Source: Halosolutus gelatinilyticus
Lineage (GTDB): Archaea > Halobacteriota > Halobacteria > Halobacteriales > Natrialbaceae
Direction of reading: 5' to 3'
Length of the DNA stretch: 64,000 nucleotides
Assembly: GCF_023028105.1 (NCBI RefSeq)
Contig: NZ_CP095491.1
Coordinates: forward strand, 2,542,001 to 2,606,000
Within the stretch, counting starts at the first letter, position 1. Each line of letters begins with the position of its first letter. This document shows, piece by piece, positions 1 to 8,465 of the stretch. Under the pieces are notes generated by a model, which was not told the DNA's origin, ran no database searches, and saw only the letters and a list, made by a program, of their open reading frames with translations. Position numbers and translations under genes: made by a program.

Positions 1-57
1 CCGACGACGAGCCGGAACTCGATCGATACACCTGGCGGACCCGTCCGGACTCGGGAC

Positions 58-750
58 TCAGCGGAGGCGGGCGACCAGCTCGGAGAGCGTCGCCAGATCG
101 TACTGCCCCGGAGCGGTCGCCGTTCCGGGATCGACGGGTGCGTAGCCGATCTTCGAGCCGTACACCGGCGCGACCGCGCGGGTGTGGCTCCCGACCTCGC
201 CCATCGCCATCGTCGCGACGGCGTCGCCGTGGTGGGTCAACTGTTCCGTCGCCGAGAGCAGCGCGAGGGTATCTGCCGTCGACTCCGCGGTGACGGCTAC
301 CTTCGCGACGTCGCCGTACTTGCTCGCTTCCGTTAGCGTTCGGACGAGTTCCCGACGTGGCGGCGTCCCTTCGAAGTCGTGGGCCGAGACGACGATCGAG
401 ACGTCTCGATCCCGGGCGGTTTCGAGGAGGTCGTCCGTGTCGATCCCGTCGTCGAGGATCGCCTCGAGTTCGACGTCGATCGCGTCGACGGCGTCGATCG
501 CGGTCGCGTCGATCAGCGCGGCGAGTCGCGCCTCGTCGTCGCCGTCGTACTCGCCGCCCTCCCAGTCGGGGCGGTTCGTCGCCAGGATCGGCAGGTCGCC
601 GTCGTACGCGTGGAGTTCGGCGATCGGATCGCCGGCGAGGTCCATTCGGTACTCGACGGCGTCGGCGTGCTCGCGGGCGACCGGATCGTCGGCGTCCGCG
701 AGATCGGCGGTCGAGGCGGCGAGAACGAACGAGTCGAAGTCCAGCGGCAT
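58..750 (-). CDS. aroD: 3-dehydroquinate dehydratase, type I
   Basis: Shikimate-pathway enzyme that dehydrates 3-dehydroquinate to 3-dehydroshikimate through a Schiff base. The 230-residue protein has the type I landmarks: EYRMD at 33-37, the catalytic histidine in SAHDF (His124) and the Schiff-base lysine in AKVAV (Lys150). Length is normal for the archaeal family. It starts 75 bases after the end of the TFB gene on the same strand, so the two could be cotranscribed, although nothing links them functionally. Only 57 bases of window lie downstream, too few to identify the next gene. Confidence 0.93.
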   Translation of the reverse strand: MPLDFDSFVLAASTADLADADDPVAREHADAVEYRMDLAGDPIAELHAYDGDLPILATNRPDWEGGEYDGDDEARLAALIDATAIDAVDAIDVELEAILDDGIDTDDLLETARDRDVSIVVSAHDFEGTPPRRELVRTLTEASKYGDVAKVAVTAESTADTLALLSATEQLTHHGDAVATMAMGEVGSHTRAVAPVYGSKIGYAPVDPGTATAPGQYDLATLSELVARLR

Positions 751-825
751 CGTTGTGCGATACTGCGCGCGGCGGCGGAAAAACGGTGTCGTTTCGGCGA
801 ATTCCGCGATCGGTAGCGGCGGCGA

Positions 826-1806
826 TTACGCGACGCCCAGCGTCTCCTCGGCTTCGAGGAGTTCGTGGTAGCGGTTTCGGATCGTCACTTCGGAGATGTC
901 GGCGACGTCGCTGACGGCGGCCTGGGTGGTCTTCTCGTTGGTCAGCAACGCGGCGGCGTAGACCGCGGCGGCGGCGAGGCCGACCGGCGACTTGCCGCTG
1001 TGGACGCCCTTCTCCTTTGCGTTCTGGAGCAGCGATCGGGCGCGGTGTTCGGCTTCGTCGGAGAGTTCGAGTCCGGAGGCGAACCGCGGCACGTAGCTCT
1101 CGGGATCGGCCGGCTGGACTTCGAGGCCGAGTTCCCGGACCACGTAGCGGTACGTGCGGGCGATCTCGTTTTTCTCGACGCGCGATACGTCCGCGATCTC
1201 GTCGAGGCTGCGCGGGACGCCGGCCTGGCGCGCGGCCGCGTAGACGCAGGACGTCGAGACGCCCTCGATCGATCGGCCGGGCAGAAGATCCTCCTCGAGC
1301 GCGCGGCGGTAGATCACCGAAGCGGTCTCGCGGACGTTCGTCGGCAGGCCGAGCGCGCTCGCCATCCGATCGATCTCGCCCAGTGCCTGTTTGAGGTTGC
1401 GCTCCTTGGAGTCTCGGGTGCGAAAGCGCTCGTTCCACTTGCGCAGGCGCTGCATCTTCTCGCGCTGGCGCGATCCGAGGGAGTTACCGTAGGCGTCCTT
1501 GTTCCGCCAGTCGATGTTGGTCGAGAGTCCCTTGTCGTGCATCGTGTTCGTCGTGGGCGCGCCCACGCGGGACTTCTCGTTCTTCTCGGCGGCGTCGAAC
1601 GCGCGCCACTCCGGCCCGCGGTCGACGGAGTCTTCCTCGACGACGAGGCCGCAGTCCTCACAGACGGTTTCGCCGTGCTCGTCGTCGACGATGAGGTTAC
1701 CCGTACACTCCGGACAGGCGAGGCTGTCGGCTTCCTGTTCGGCGGTTTCGTCGGTCGTTTCTCGTTCGGTACGTCGTACTCTGGTGTTCGATCGTGTGCT
1801 TGTCAT
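826..1806 (-). CDS. tfb: Transcription initiation factor IIB (TFB)
   Basis: General archaeal transcription factor that recognises the BRE and recruits RNA polymerase to TBP-bound promoters. The 326-residue protein has an N-terminal zinc ribbon (Cys31, Cys34, Cys49, Cys52), a B-finger/linker region, then two cyclin-like repeats filling the C-terminal two thirds. The reading frame stays open about 100 codons upstream, but that stretch is unlike TFB and lies in AT-richer intergenic DNA, so the ATG at 1806 is chosen. Haloarchaea carry several TFB paralogues; which one this is cannot be decided here. Confidence 0.95.
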   Translation of the reverse strand: MTSTRSNTRVRRTERETTDETAEQEADSLACPECTGNLIVDDEHGETVCEDCGLVVEEDSVDRGPEWRAFDAAEKNEKSRVGAPTTNTMHDKGLSTNIDWRNKDAYGNSLGSRQREKMQRLRKWNERFRTRDSKERNLKQALGEIDRMASALGLPTNVRETASVIYRRALEEDLLPGRSIEGVSTSCVYAAARQAGVPRSLDEIADVSRVEKNEIARTYRYVVRELGLEVQPADPESYVPRFASGLELSDEAEHRARSLLQNAKEKGVHSGKSPVGLAAAAVYAAALLTNEKTTQAAVSDVADISEVTIRNRYHELLEAEETLGVA

Positions 1807-2026
1807 GCGATGGCGAGTGCTGCCCGGCCGAACCAATCGCAAAAGCCGGACGGAGTCGTTACCTACCTCGTTCTGACACCCAAGGTTTAATGCTTTCGAA
1901 ATCTCGATCCGACACCGCTCGAAAACGGGTAATTCGTCGGGTCTGGCATTAAAAATCAAAACATTAAAGTGAGGTTCCGTCGGGCGCGATCGCGAACCCT
2001 GAAGTTCGCCGGCGCTAACGGCGGGT

Positions 2027-2545
2027 ATGGACGTCGCAGTCGGCAGTACGAACCCCGTCAAGATCGAGGCGGTCGAACGGACGCTCGATCGGTTCGACCC
2101 GACCGTCACGCCGGTCGCGGTCGATCCGGGAATTCCGGAACAGCCGTGGTCGATCGAAGAGACGGTGACGGGCGCGGAGAACCGCGCTCGTCGATCCCTG
2201 ACCGCGACCGACGCGACCTACGGCGTCGGACTCGAGGGCGGCGTCGCTCGACTCGACGGCGCGCCGGGGCTCTCGTTGATCATGTGGGCCGCCGTCACCG
2301 ACGGCGACCGAGTCGAACGCGGGGGCGGCCCGACCCTCCGGCTCCCCGATCGCGTCGCCGATCGACTCGACGCGGGCGCGGAACTCGGGCCGGTAATGGA
2401 CGACTTCCTCGACACCGACGGCGTCGCCGAATCCGAAGGGGCGGCGGGCGCGCTCACCGACGGGCTGACCGATCGGACGCGCGCGCTCGGCGAGGCGGTC
2501 GCGTGCGCGTTCGGTCCCTTCCGGACGACGGCGTACGATCGGTAG
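2027..2545 (+). CDS. DUF84-family inosine/xanthosine triphosphatase
   Basis: Probable house-cleaning NTPase removing non-canonical ITP/XTP from the nucleotide pool (YjjX/DUF84 family). The 172-residue protein opens with the family nucleotide-binding motif VGSTNPVKI at 5-13 and has the central GVGLEGG stretch and a conserved ALTDGLTDR segment near the C-terminus. It is divergent from the TFB gene. Function is inferred from the family; substrate preference cannot be read from sequence. Confidence 0.86.
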   Translation: MDVAVGSTNPVKIEAVERTLDRFDPTVTPVAVDPGIPEQPWSIEETVTGAENRARRSLTATDATYGVGLEGGVARLDGAPGLSLIMWAAVTDGDRVERGGGPTLRLPDRVADRLDAGAELGPVMDDFLDTDGVAESEGAAGALTDGLTDRTRALGEAVACAFGPFRTTAYDR

Positions 2546-2620
2546 CCGGCAATCGCGAGGCTAGCCGCTCGTTTCCCCCGAAACAGTCAGTCGATCGGTA
2601 CAGTCCCCGAACGGAATGAA

Positions 2621-2717
2621 TTAACCGGGCGTACCAACGCTACCTTTCCAGCCGAGTATCGATCGATTACCCGACGCAAAAACCGCATGACGGCGGCGGG
2701 TTAACCGGACGTACCAA
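2621..2717. repeat. Pair of 17-bp direct repeats upstream of the DUF7123-like gene
   Basis: TTAACCGGRCGTACCAA occurs at 2621-2637 and 2701-2717 with one mismatch (G/A), exactly 80 bp apart. The second copy abuts the probable promoter of the 2752 gene, whose TATA-like CCTAAG lies near 2722. Either two binding sites of one regulator or a duplicated promoter fragment would fit. Confidence 0.6.
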
Positions 2718-2751
2718 ACCCCCTAAGGGCGATCCGGCCATCCGAACGACT

Positions 2752-2985
2752 ATGAGCACTGCAATGGCCCCCGAACTCACGAGCAAACAGCGGCAGATTC
2801 TTCAGTACCTCCGCGAGAACGCGGCGACGAAGACGTACTTCAAATCGCGGCTGATCGGGAAAGAACTCGGGATGACGGCCAAAGAAGTCGGTGCGAACAT
2901 CACGGCGCTCCAGGAAGGCGAGTACGACGTCGACATCGAAAAGTGGGGTTACTCCTCCAGTACCACTTGGAAAGTCGACGTTTAA
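2752..2985 (+). CDS. DUF7123-like winged-helix protein
   Basis: Small 77-residue basic/acidic protein of a type common in haloarchaea. The segment from about residue 8 to 60 (KQRQILQYLRENA, then RLIGKELGMTAKEVGANITAL) reads as a compact winged helix-turn-helix, and the C-terminus ends in an aromatic-rich YSSSTTW stretch. The start ATG lies about 27 bp after a CCTAAG TATA-like element, consistent with a leaderless transcript. DNA binding is inferred from the fold; no target is known. Confidence 0.82.
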   Translation: MSTAMAPELTSKQRQILQYLRENAATKTYFKSRLIGKELGMTAKEVGANITALQEGEYDVDIEKWGYSSSTTWKVDV

Positions 2986-3121
2986 CCGCGCGTTAGCGGG
3001 GTCCCTCCACGCGGTTCGATATTTGTTTCGACGCTACTCGGTCCCGGCGAGCGCCCCGTCTCGCCGTCTTCGGCAGCAACCGTGAAAACCACGGCGTCCG
3101 GCGTGCCGATTGCGACCGGTC

Positions 3122-3739
3122 TCACCCGCTGTATTCGAGATACCCGTCGGCGTTTCCGGCGAGCGTCATCGCTCGCTGGCCGAACGAGTCTGCGTGGCGG
3201 ACGATCAGAAGCAACACCGTCTCGGGCCGTTCGACCGCGTAGCCGTCCTCGCGCGAGAGGAGCCCCGCGTCTTCGAGTTCGCCCGCGTACTTGCTGACGG
3301 TGGGCGGGGAGACGTCGAGGGCGTCAGCGAGGTCGCCGGCGGTGGCCTCGGGATCGAGGAGGAGTTCGATCAACATCCCGCGCGGGGTCGATCGACGGAG
3401 GTAGCCGAGCGCGTCCTTCTCGAACTCGTCGAACCGGTTCGCGAGCACGAACCGCTTGTAGTCGCCATCCCGGTAGCGCTCGATCGCGCCGACATCCTCG
3501 AGCTGGCGGAGGTGATGTTGGGTTTCGCCCGTCCCGAGCTGGAGGTCGTCCCGAATCTTCGAGAAGTGCGCGCCGGGCGTCGTCGAGAGGTAGCCGGCGA
3601 TCGCGTCCCGAGCGTCGCTTTCGCCGGTCTCGGCCGCGCCCGTCTCGGAGAATCGAGCGAGTGGCGCAGTGGCACCGAGCGCGGCGAATCGGCGGAGGGT
3701 CGCCCGTTTGCTATCGTCGACCCCGTCGGGAGCAGTCAT
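3122..3739 (-). CDS. Dual winged-helix transcriptional regulator
   Basis: A 205-residue predicted DNA-binding protein with two winged-helix segments in tandem. The first (about residues 45-105) contains HFSKIRDDLQLGTGETQHHL. The second (about 120-175) contains ATAGDLADALDVSPPTVSKY. Tandem wHTH regulators of this layout are frequent in haloarchaea and often sense membrane or redox state, but nothing here shows the signal. The internal ATG at 3739 is preferred because the upstream in-frame extension is only seven unconvincing residues. It lies 160 bp downstream of the SPFH gene on the same strand. Confidence 0.78.
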   Translation of the reverse strand: MTAPDGVDDSKRATLRRFAALGATAPLARFSETGAAETGESDARDAIAGYLSTTPGAHFSKIRDDLQLGTGETQHHLRQLEDVGAIERYRDGDYKRFVLANRFDEFEKDALGYLRRSTPRGMLIELLLDPEATAGDLADALDVSPPTVSKYAGELEDAGLLSREDGYAVERPETVLLLIVRHADSFGQRAMTLAGNADGYLEYSG

Positions 3740-3898
3740 CGTGCGTCTACAGTTGCCCATGGGGCGCGTCGTAAAACCGGTTTCGCTCCGTTTCGTTACT
3801 CGTACCGAGACTCTCTGGCGGTTTTGAACGTCCCCTCGGTGGGGACAATCGTCGATTGCCCGCGTCCGATCGTCGACGATCGATCGTTCGGGTCGCGG

Positions 3899-5074
3899 TC
3901 AGTTACGCTCGTTCGATTCGTCAGTGTCGCCGACCACCGCGTCGGAGCCGCCGTCCGTCTGCCCCTGGAAGTCCTGGTCCATCTCCTCGATTACTTCGTT
4001 CGGGTCGGCGATATCCGCCGGCTCCTTTCCTTCCTTGATGGCCTGGGCCTCCTGTTCCATCGCCTCGACGTCCATGTCGGCCTCCTGGTCGATCTCGCCG
4101 ATGATCTCGGCGATATCGTCGAGGCCGATCAGTTCGCGGGTCTCCTCGTCGAACTCGAGGCTCTCGAGTTGGTCGTCGCCGTCCGCGACGTCGCTGCCGG
4201 TCAGGTGTTTGCCGTACCGCCCGACCATCGAGGACAGTTCCTGCGGGAGCACGAACGTCGTCGACTCGCTCTGGCCGATCTCGGTCAGCGCGTCCATCCC
4301 TTTGTCGATGATCGCCCGCTCGCCCATCGACTCGGCGGATCGCGCGCGAAGCACGGTCGAAATGGCGTCACCCTGGGCTTCGAGGATCTGACTCTGTTTC
4401 TCACCCTGGGCGCGGATGATCTGGCTCTGCTTGTCACCCTCGGCCTTCTCGACGGCGCTGCGGCGTTCACCCTGCGCTTCGAGGATCATCGCCCGCCGTC
4501 TGCGCTCGGCGGAGGTCTGTTGCTCCATCGCGCGCTGGACGTCCTTCGAGGGATTCACTTCGCGCACTTCGACGCTCTCGACGCGGATCCCCCACTCGTC
4601 GGTGGGTTCGTCGAGTTCCTGGCGGATGCGCGCGTTGATTTCCTGGCGCTTGTTGAGGGTGTCGTCGAGTTCCATGTCACCCAGCACGGCCCGCAGGGTC
4701 GTCTGAGCGAGATTCGAGACGGCGGTCTTGTAGTTGTCGACCTCGAGGAACGCCTTCTTCGCGTCCATCACTTTGATGTAGACGACGGCGTCGGCCGTGA
4801 CGGGCGAGTTGTCCCGCGTGATCGCCTCCTGTCGGGGGACGTCCAGCGTCTGCGTTCGCATGTCGAACCGATAGGTGTTCGAGACGAACGGCGGGACGAT
4901 GTTGATCCCCGGCTCGAGGAGTTTCCGGTACTCGCCGAAGACGGTCAGGGCGCGTTTCTCGTACGCGTCGACGATCTCGATCGCGCTGAGGAGCGCGGCG
5001 ATGACGACGACGAGTACGAGGGCACCGATGATCAGCACCGCAGCACCGGTAGTCTGCATGGGGAGTAGTTCCAT
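3899..5074 (-). CDS. SPFH/stomatin-like membrane protein
   Basis: Membrane-anchored scaffold of the stomatin/prohibitin (SPFH) family. One N-terminal transmembrane helix (about residues 8-30) is followed by the SPFH domain (about 35-215, including PPFVSNTYRFDMRTQ and the NLAQTTLRAVLGDMELDD core). A long Ala/Glu/Gln-rich coiled coil (about 190-260) and an acidic tail complete the 391 residues. The NfeD-like gene lies immediately upstream, the standard stomatin-operon pairing in which NfeD and SPFH proteins act together in membrane quality control. A TATA element 22-30 bp ahead of the ATG supports this start. Confidence 0.93.
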   Translation of the reverse strand: MELLPMQTTGAAVLIIGALVLVVVIAALLSAIEIVDAYEKRALTVFGEYRKLLEPGINIVPPFVSNTYRFDMRTQTLDVPRQEAITRDNSPVTADAVVYIKVMDAKKAFLEVDNYKTAVSNLAQTTLRAVLGDMELDDTLNKRQEINARIRQELDEPTDEWGIRVESVEVREVNPSKDVQRAMEQQTSAERRRRAMILEAQGERRSAVEKAEGDKQSQIIRAQGEKQSQILEAQGDAISTVLRARSAESMGERAIIDKGMDALTEIGQSESTTFVLPQELSSMVGRYGKHLTGSDVADGDDQLESLEFDEETRELIGLDDIAEIIGEIDQEADMDVEAMEQEAQAIKEGKEPADIADPNEVIEEMDQDFQGQTDGGSDAVVGDTDESNERN

Positions 5075-5095
5075 GTTTCGCCCTTACGCCGGTGG

Positions 5096-5104
5096 GATAA
5101 AAAG
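5096..5104 (-). promoter_or_regulatory. TATA box of the SPFH gene
   Basis: On the minus strand the sequence reads CTTTTTATCCC, centred about 26 bp upstream of the ATG at 5074. That spacing gives a leaderless transcript, as is usual in haloarchaea. It implies the SPFH gene can be transcribed separately from nfeD. Confidence 0.6.
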
Positions 5105-5145
5105 CGTTCCCTTACTGATCAGACATGTTTTCGCGGAGCCGACCG

Positions 5146-5733
5146 TCAGTCGATGGTCCCCGACTCGGTTTCGGACGGTTCGGTCGAGTGGTCATCGTCG
5201 ACCTCGGTCGACGCCCGGTCGACCGCCGCCTCGCGAGCGAGCGCGCGATCGATCTCGTCCTCGCCGATCGCCGACATGGATTCGACGGTGAGCACGTTCC
5301 CGCCGCCGGGATCGAGGACGATGATCTCCTCGCCCTCTTCGATCGTGTCGCCGGTCGATCGCGCGCTGTAGTAGGGGGAAAAGCCGCCGCTTTCGAGTTT
5401 GACCTCGCCGCCGCGGTTCGTGACGGTCTCGGTGACGTAGCCCGTCGCCCCGGCCAGTGAGTTCGAGTCCGACGTTTGGGCGGTTCCCTTCCCGCCGTAG
5501 AAGTCGAACTCGCGGTAGACGTAGGTCGCGGCGATTCCGATCGCCAGCGTGAGCGCGGCCAGTACGAGCACGTGGGCTGCGGGCGGGAAGAGTAACCCGA
5601 CGAGCCCCGCGCCGGCCAGCGCGACCCCGATGACGATGAAGTGCGCGCCGGGCGAGAGGGCCTCGAGTCCCATCAGGACGAGTCCCACCGCCAGCAGCAA
5701 CAGGGGGACGTTCTCGAAGAGGGGTTCGACCAT
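5146..5733 (-). CDS. NfeD-like membrane protein
   Basis: Partner of SPFH proteins in stomatin operons. The 195-residue protein has an N-terminal hydrophobic block (about residues 5-70, two to three helices), then the soluble OB-fold typical of NfeD (about 85-150, with LAGATGYVTE and EGEEIIVLDP), and a disordered acidic C-terminus. It is the truncated NfeD form without a ClpP-like protease domain. It is followed after 71 bp by the SPFH gene on the same strand. Confidence 0.88.
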   Translation of the reverse strand: MVEPLFENVPLLLLAVGLVLMGLEALSPGAHFIVIGVALAGAGLVGLLFPPAAHVLVLAALTLAIGIAATYVYREFDFYGGKGTAQTSDSNSLAGATGYVTETVTNRGGEVKLESGGFSPYYSARSTGDTIEEGEEIIVLDPGGGNVLTVESMSAIGEDEIDRALAREAAVDRASTEVDDDHSTEPSETESGTID

Positions 5734-5757
5734 ACTGGTGGCTAAGGTCTCGGCCCG

Positions 5758-5763
5758 ATTAAA
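5758..5763 (-). promoter_or_regulatory. TATA box of the NfeD-like gene
   Basis: Minus-strand TTTAAT lies 25-30 bp upstream of the ATG at 5733 and fits a haloarchaeal leaderless promoter. Confidence 0.5.
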
Positions 5764-5791
5764 GGTTTATTGCACGGACGGCCGCGCTTTA

Positions 5792-6109
5792 TCAGACCGG
5801 GAGCGCGAGCAGCCGAACGATCACGGCGACGGTCACGAGTGCGCCGAGAACGACGAACACCGCGTGTTCGAGTTCCGGATTGCCGGGTTCGATCGGTTCA
5901 GAGTTCGGTTCCGGCGCGTAGGGGTCCTCCTCGTCCGCTCCGTCGGACCGGGCCGCGTTCGAGCCGGAGAGATCGATCGGGATCCGATCGCCGTGGTCGT
6001 CTCGGTCGTCCGCTCGCGTTCGATCGTCCGTTTCGTCCGGGCTCGTCCGCGACGGGGCGACGGCGTCGTCGCGCTCGCCGGCACCGTTTCCGGACGCCTC
6101 GTCTGCCAT
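5792..6109 (-). CDS. DUF7312-like single-pass membrane protein
   Basis: A 105-residue protein with about 75 hydrophilic, Asp/Arg/Glu-rich residues followed by one C-terminal transmembrane helix (AVFVVLGALVTVAVIVRLL). The layout matches small haloarchaeal tail-anchored proteins of the DUF7312 type. The ATG at 6109 is preferred over one nine codons upstream because MADEASG is the more natural start. It may be in the same transcription unit as nfeD and the SPFH gene, 58 bp ahead. Function unknown. Confidence 0.72.
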   Translation of the reverse strand: MADEASGNGAGERDDAVAPSRTSPDETDDRTRADDRDDHGDRIPIDLSGSNAARSDGADEEDPYAPEPNSEPIEPGNPELEHAVFVVLGALVTVAVIVRLLALPV

Positions 6110-6258
6110 GCGACGCAGTATGCGCGCCGCCGCCAAAAACCCGCGGTCCGCCGGCGATCGTACCGGGTTAGTCGCGGGATGTCACTACTGACGCGAGCGA
6201 GGGCGATTCACCACCGAAAACACGGACTCCGAACGAGACCGCCGCTAGCCGAAGGCTT

Positions 6259-8016
6259 TCAGGCGCGATCCGCCCGGTGTCGGGTATTCCCGCCGTAGAC
6301 GACGCCCCGTTCGGCGTCGAGGGTCACGACGGTTCCCGCCTCGGTCTCGGAGAGGTCCGCTCCGCTGATCATCGGGATGTCCATCTCCCTGGCGACCAGC
6401 GAAGGGTAGCCCGTCATGCCGCGCTGGGCGTCGACGATCCCGGCGATCTTCGTCAGATCGCCCTCGAACTCCGCGTCGAACTCCGCGGAGAGCGCGACGA
6501 TCGCGCCGTCGGGAACGTCCGCGAGATCGCCGTCGGGGACGTGGGCGATCGGTCCGGAGGTCCGGCCCTCGACGACGACGCGGCCGGTCGTCAGCGCCTC
6601 GGCGGCGACGTGGACCTTGAGCATGTTCGTCGTGTTCGCCCCCTCGAGTTCGGTCATCATCCCGCAGAGGACGACGACGGTGTCGCCGCTGTCGGCGACG
6701 CCCGCGTCGAGGGCCGACTGGACGGCCTTCTCGACGACCGCGCCGGCCCCCTGGTCGGAGACGTGGGCGTACAGCGGCGTCACGCCCCACGAGAGCGCGA
6801 GGCGGCGGCGCACGCCGTGGTTCGGCGTCGACGCGACGACGGGGACGCCGGGGCGGTACTTCGCGGTCTTCAGCGCCGTGTAGCCGGACTCGGTCGCGGC
6901 CACCACCGCGTCCGCGTCGATGTCGCGCGCGAGGTAGCGCGCCGATCGGGCCAGCGCGTCCGTCCGCGCGTCGCCGGATGGCGGCACGCGCTGTTCGAGC
7001 GTCTCGGCGTACTCGGTGGAGTTCTCGACCTGGCGGACGATGCGGTCCATGGCGTCGACGACGGCGACGGGGTGATCGCCGATCGCGGTCTCGGCCGAGA
7101 GCATCACGGCGTCGGTGCCGTCGAGGACGGCGTTGGCGACGTCCGACGCTTCAGCGCGCGTGGGCCTGCGCGCGTGGACCATCGAGTCGAGCATCTCCGT
7201 GGCCGTGATGACCGGCTTACCGGCCGCCTGGCACTTCCGGATGATCCGCTTTTGGATCATCGGCACGTCCTCCATCGGGCACTCGACGCCGAGGTCGCCG
7301 CGGGCGACCATGATCCCGTAGGAGGCGTCGGTGATCTCGTCTAGGTTCTCGACCGCGCCAGCCCGCTCGATCTTCGCGATGATCGGGATCTCGACGCCCA
7401 ATTCCTCCAAGACTCCGCTGACCTCGTAGACGTCTTCGGCGTCGCGGACGAAACTCGCCGCGACGAAGTCGACTTCCTTCTCGGCGGCGAGTTCCAGGTC
7501 CTTGCGATCGGACTCGGTGACGATGTCCAGATCGAGGTCGACGCCCGGGACGTTGACGCCCTTGCGGCCCGCGAGGTCGCCGCCGGTGTCGACCCGCGCC
7601 CGGATCCGATCGTCCGTCCCCTCCAGCACGGTCGTCTCGATCAGGCCGTCGTCGAGCAGGATGCGATCGCCCGCCTCGACGGCGTCGATCGGCAAGGAGA
7701 GGCCGACTCGATCGGGCGTCGCCTCGTCGCCGACGGTGAACTCGATCTCGGATCCGGTCTCCAGCGGAACCGTTTCGCCGTCCGGGAGCGGCGCGGTTCG
7801 GATCTCGGGCCCCTGCATGTCGAGCATGACGGCGACGGGTTCCTCGCGCCCGCCGTCGACGTCGCGAACTCGATCGACGAGCTCGGCCCGATCCTCGCGA
7901 CTGCCGTGGCTCGCGTTCAACCGGGCCACGGACATCCCGGCGTCGGCGAGATCCCGAATCACTGCCCCGCTGCTCGAGGCGGGGCCCAGCGTACAGACGA
8001 TCTTCGCGTTTCTCAT
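6259..8016 (-). CDS. pyk: Pyruvate kinase
   Basis: Final glycolytic enzyme, converting PEP and ADP to pyruvate and ATP. The 585-residue protein starts MRNAKIVCTLGPASS, the classic pyruvate kinase N-terminus. It contains the active-site segment with MVARGDLGVE, then TATEMLDSM, and ends with an extra PEP-utilising swivelling-type domain (about 480-580, with RGMTGYPSLVARE and an ISGADLSE stretch). Such an extra domain occurs in haloarchaeal and some Bacillus enzymes. The frame is open 79 codons further upstream, but that sequence is not kinase-like. A TATA-like CTTTTTGCC lies about 28 bp upstream on the minus strand. Confidence 0.95.
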   Translation of the reverse strand: MRNAKIVCTLGPASSSGAVIRDLADAGMSVARLNASHGSREDRAELVDRVRDVDGGREEPVAVMLDMQGPEIRTAPLPDGETVPLETGSEIEFTVGDEATPDRVGLSLPIDAVEAGDRILLDDGLIETTVLEGTDDRIRARVDTGGDLAGRKGVNVPGVDLDLDIVTESDRKDLELAAEKEVDFVAASFVRDAEDVYEVSGVLEELGVEIPIIAKIERAGAVENLDEITDASYGIMVARGDLGVECPMEDVPMIQKRIIRKCQAAGKPVITATEMLDSMVHARRPTRAEASDVANAVLDGTDAVMLSAETAIGDHPVAVVDAMDRIVRQVENSTEYAETLEQRVPPSGDARTDALARSARYLARDIDADAVVAATESGYTALKTAKYRPGVPVVASTPNHGVRRRLALSWGVTPLYAHVSDQGAGAVVEKAVQSALDAGVADSGDTVVVLCGMMTELEGANTTNMLKVHVAAEALTTGRVVVEGRTSGPIAHVPDGDLADVPDGAIVALSAEFDAEFEGDLTKIAGIVDAQRGMTGYPSLVAREMDIPMISGADLSETEAGTVVTLDAERGVVYGGNTRHRADRA

Positions 8017-8148
8017 GGCGAGATCTACCGTCGGCACCGGCAAAAAGATGCGTGATTCACTCGATACTGAGTTTCTTTTGAACGGTGCGCTCGCGTCCCG
8101 TCCTGTGCCACGACAACCGTTTTCCATCGCCTCGCCCACGCCTGACGT

Positions 8149-8436
8149 ATGCCCACCTACGCTTCGCTCATCGAACTGGCCGATCGAGACGTCCAAAACG
8201 CTCAAGAGATGGCGTCGGTGTGGGGAGAAATCCGGACGGAGTTCGAGCAGCACAACGCCGAGCTACTCGATTCCTACGCGGTTCTCGGCGAGCACGACTT
8301 TCTCGTCACCTTCGAGGCTAGGGACAACGAGGCGGCGTTCAAGTGCGCGCTGACGTTTCGCCGGCACGGCCTCGACGGTCAAACGATGGAGATCGTCGAC
8401 ACGGACGACTTCTCGCAGTTGGTCGACGAGATCTAA
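8149..8436 (+). CDS. GYD-domain protein
   Basis: A 95-residue protein of the GYD family (small dimeric ferredoxin-like fold). It has the family pattern of an N-terminal beta strand MPTYASLIEL, a helix with WGEIRTEFEQHNAEL, and the central YAVLGEHDFLVTFEA strand pair. The family is widespread, often near metabolic enzymes, and has no firmly assigned activity. It sits between divergent pyk and convergent metG with no operon partner. Confidence 0.8.
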   Translation: MPTYASLIELADRDVQNAQEMASVWGEIRTEFEQHNAELLDSYAVLGEHDFLVTFEARDNEAAFKCALTFRRHGLDGQTMEIVDTDDFSQLVDEI

Positions 8437-8465
8437 CGGGTCGACGGGGTATTTCGGTCGCCGCG

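Noticed and set aside
1-57. Open sequence at the left edge
   Set aside because: Too short to tell coding from non-coding or to identify a gene.
3110-5068. A 652-codon plus-strand open frame across the SPFH region
   Set aside because: It is antisense to the well-supported winged-helix and SPFH genes. Long mirror frames are expected in GC-rich haloarchaeal DNA, and its translation matches no family.
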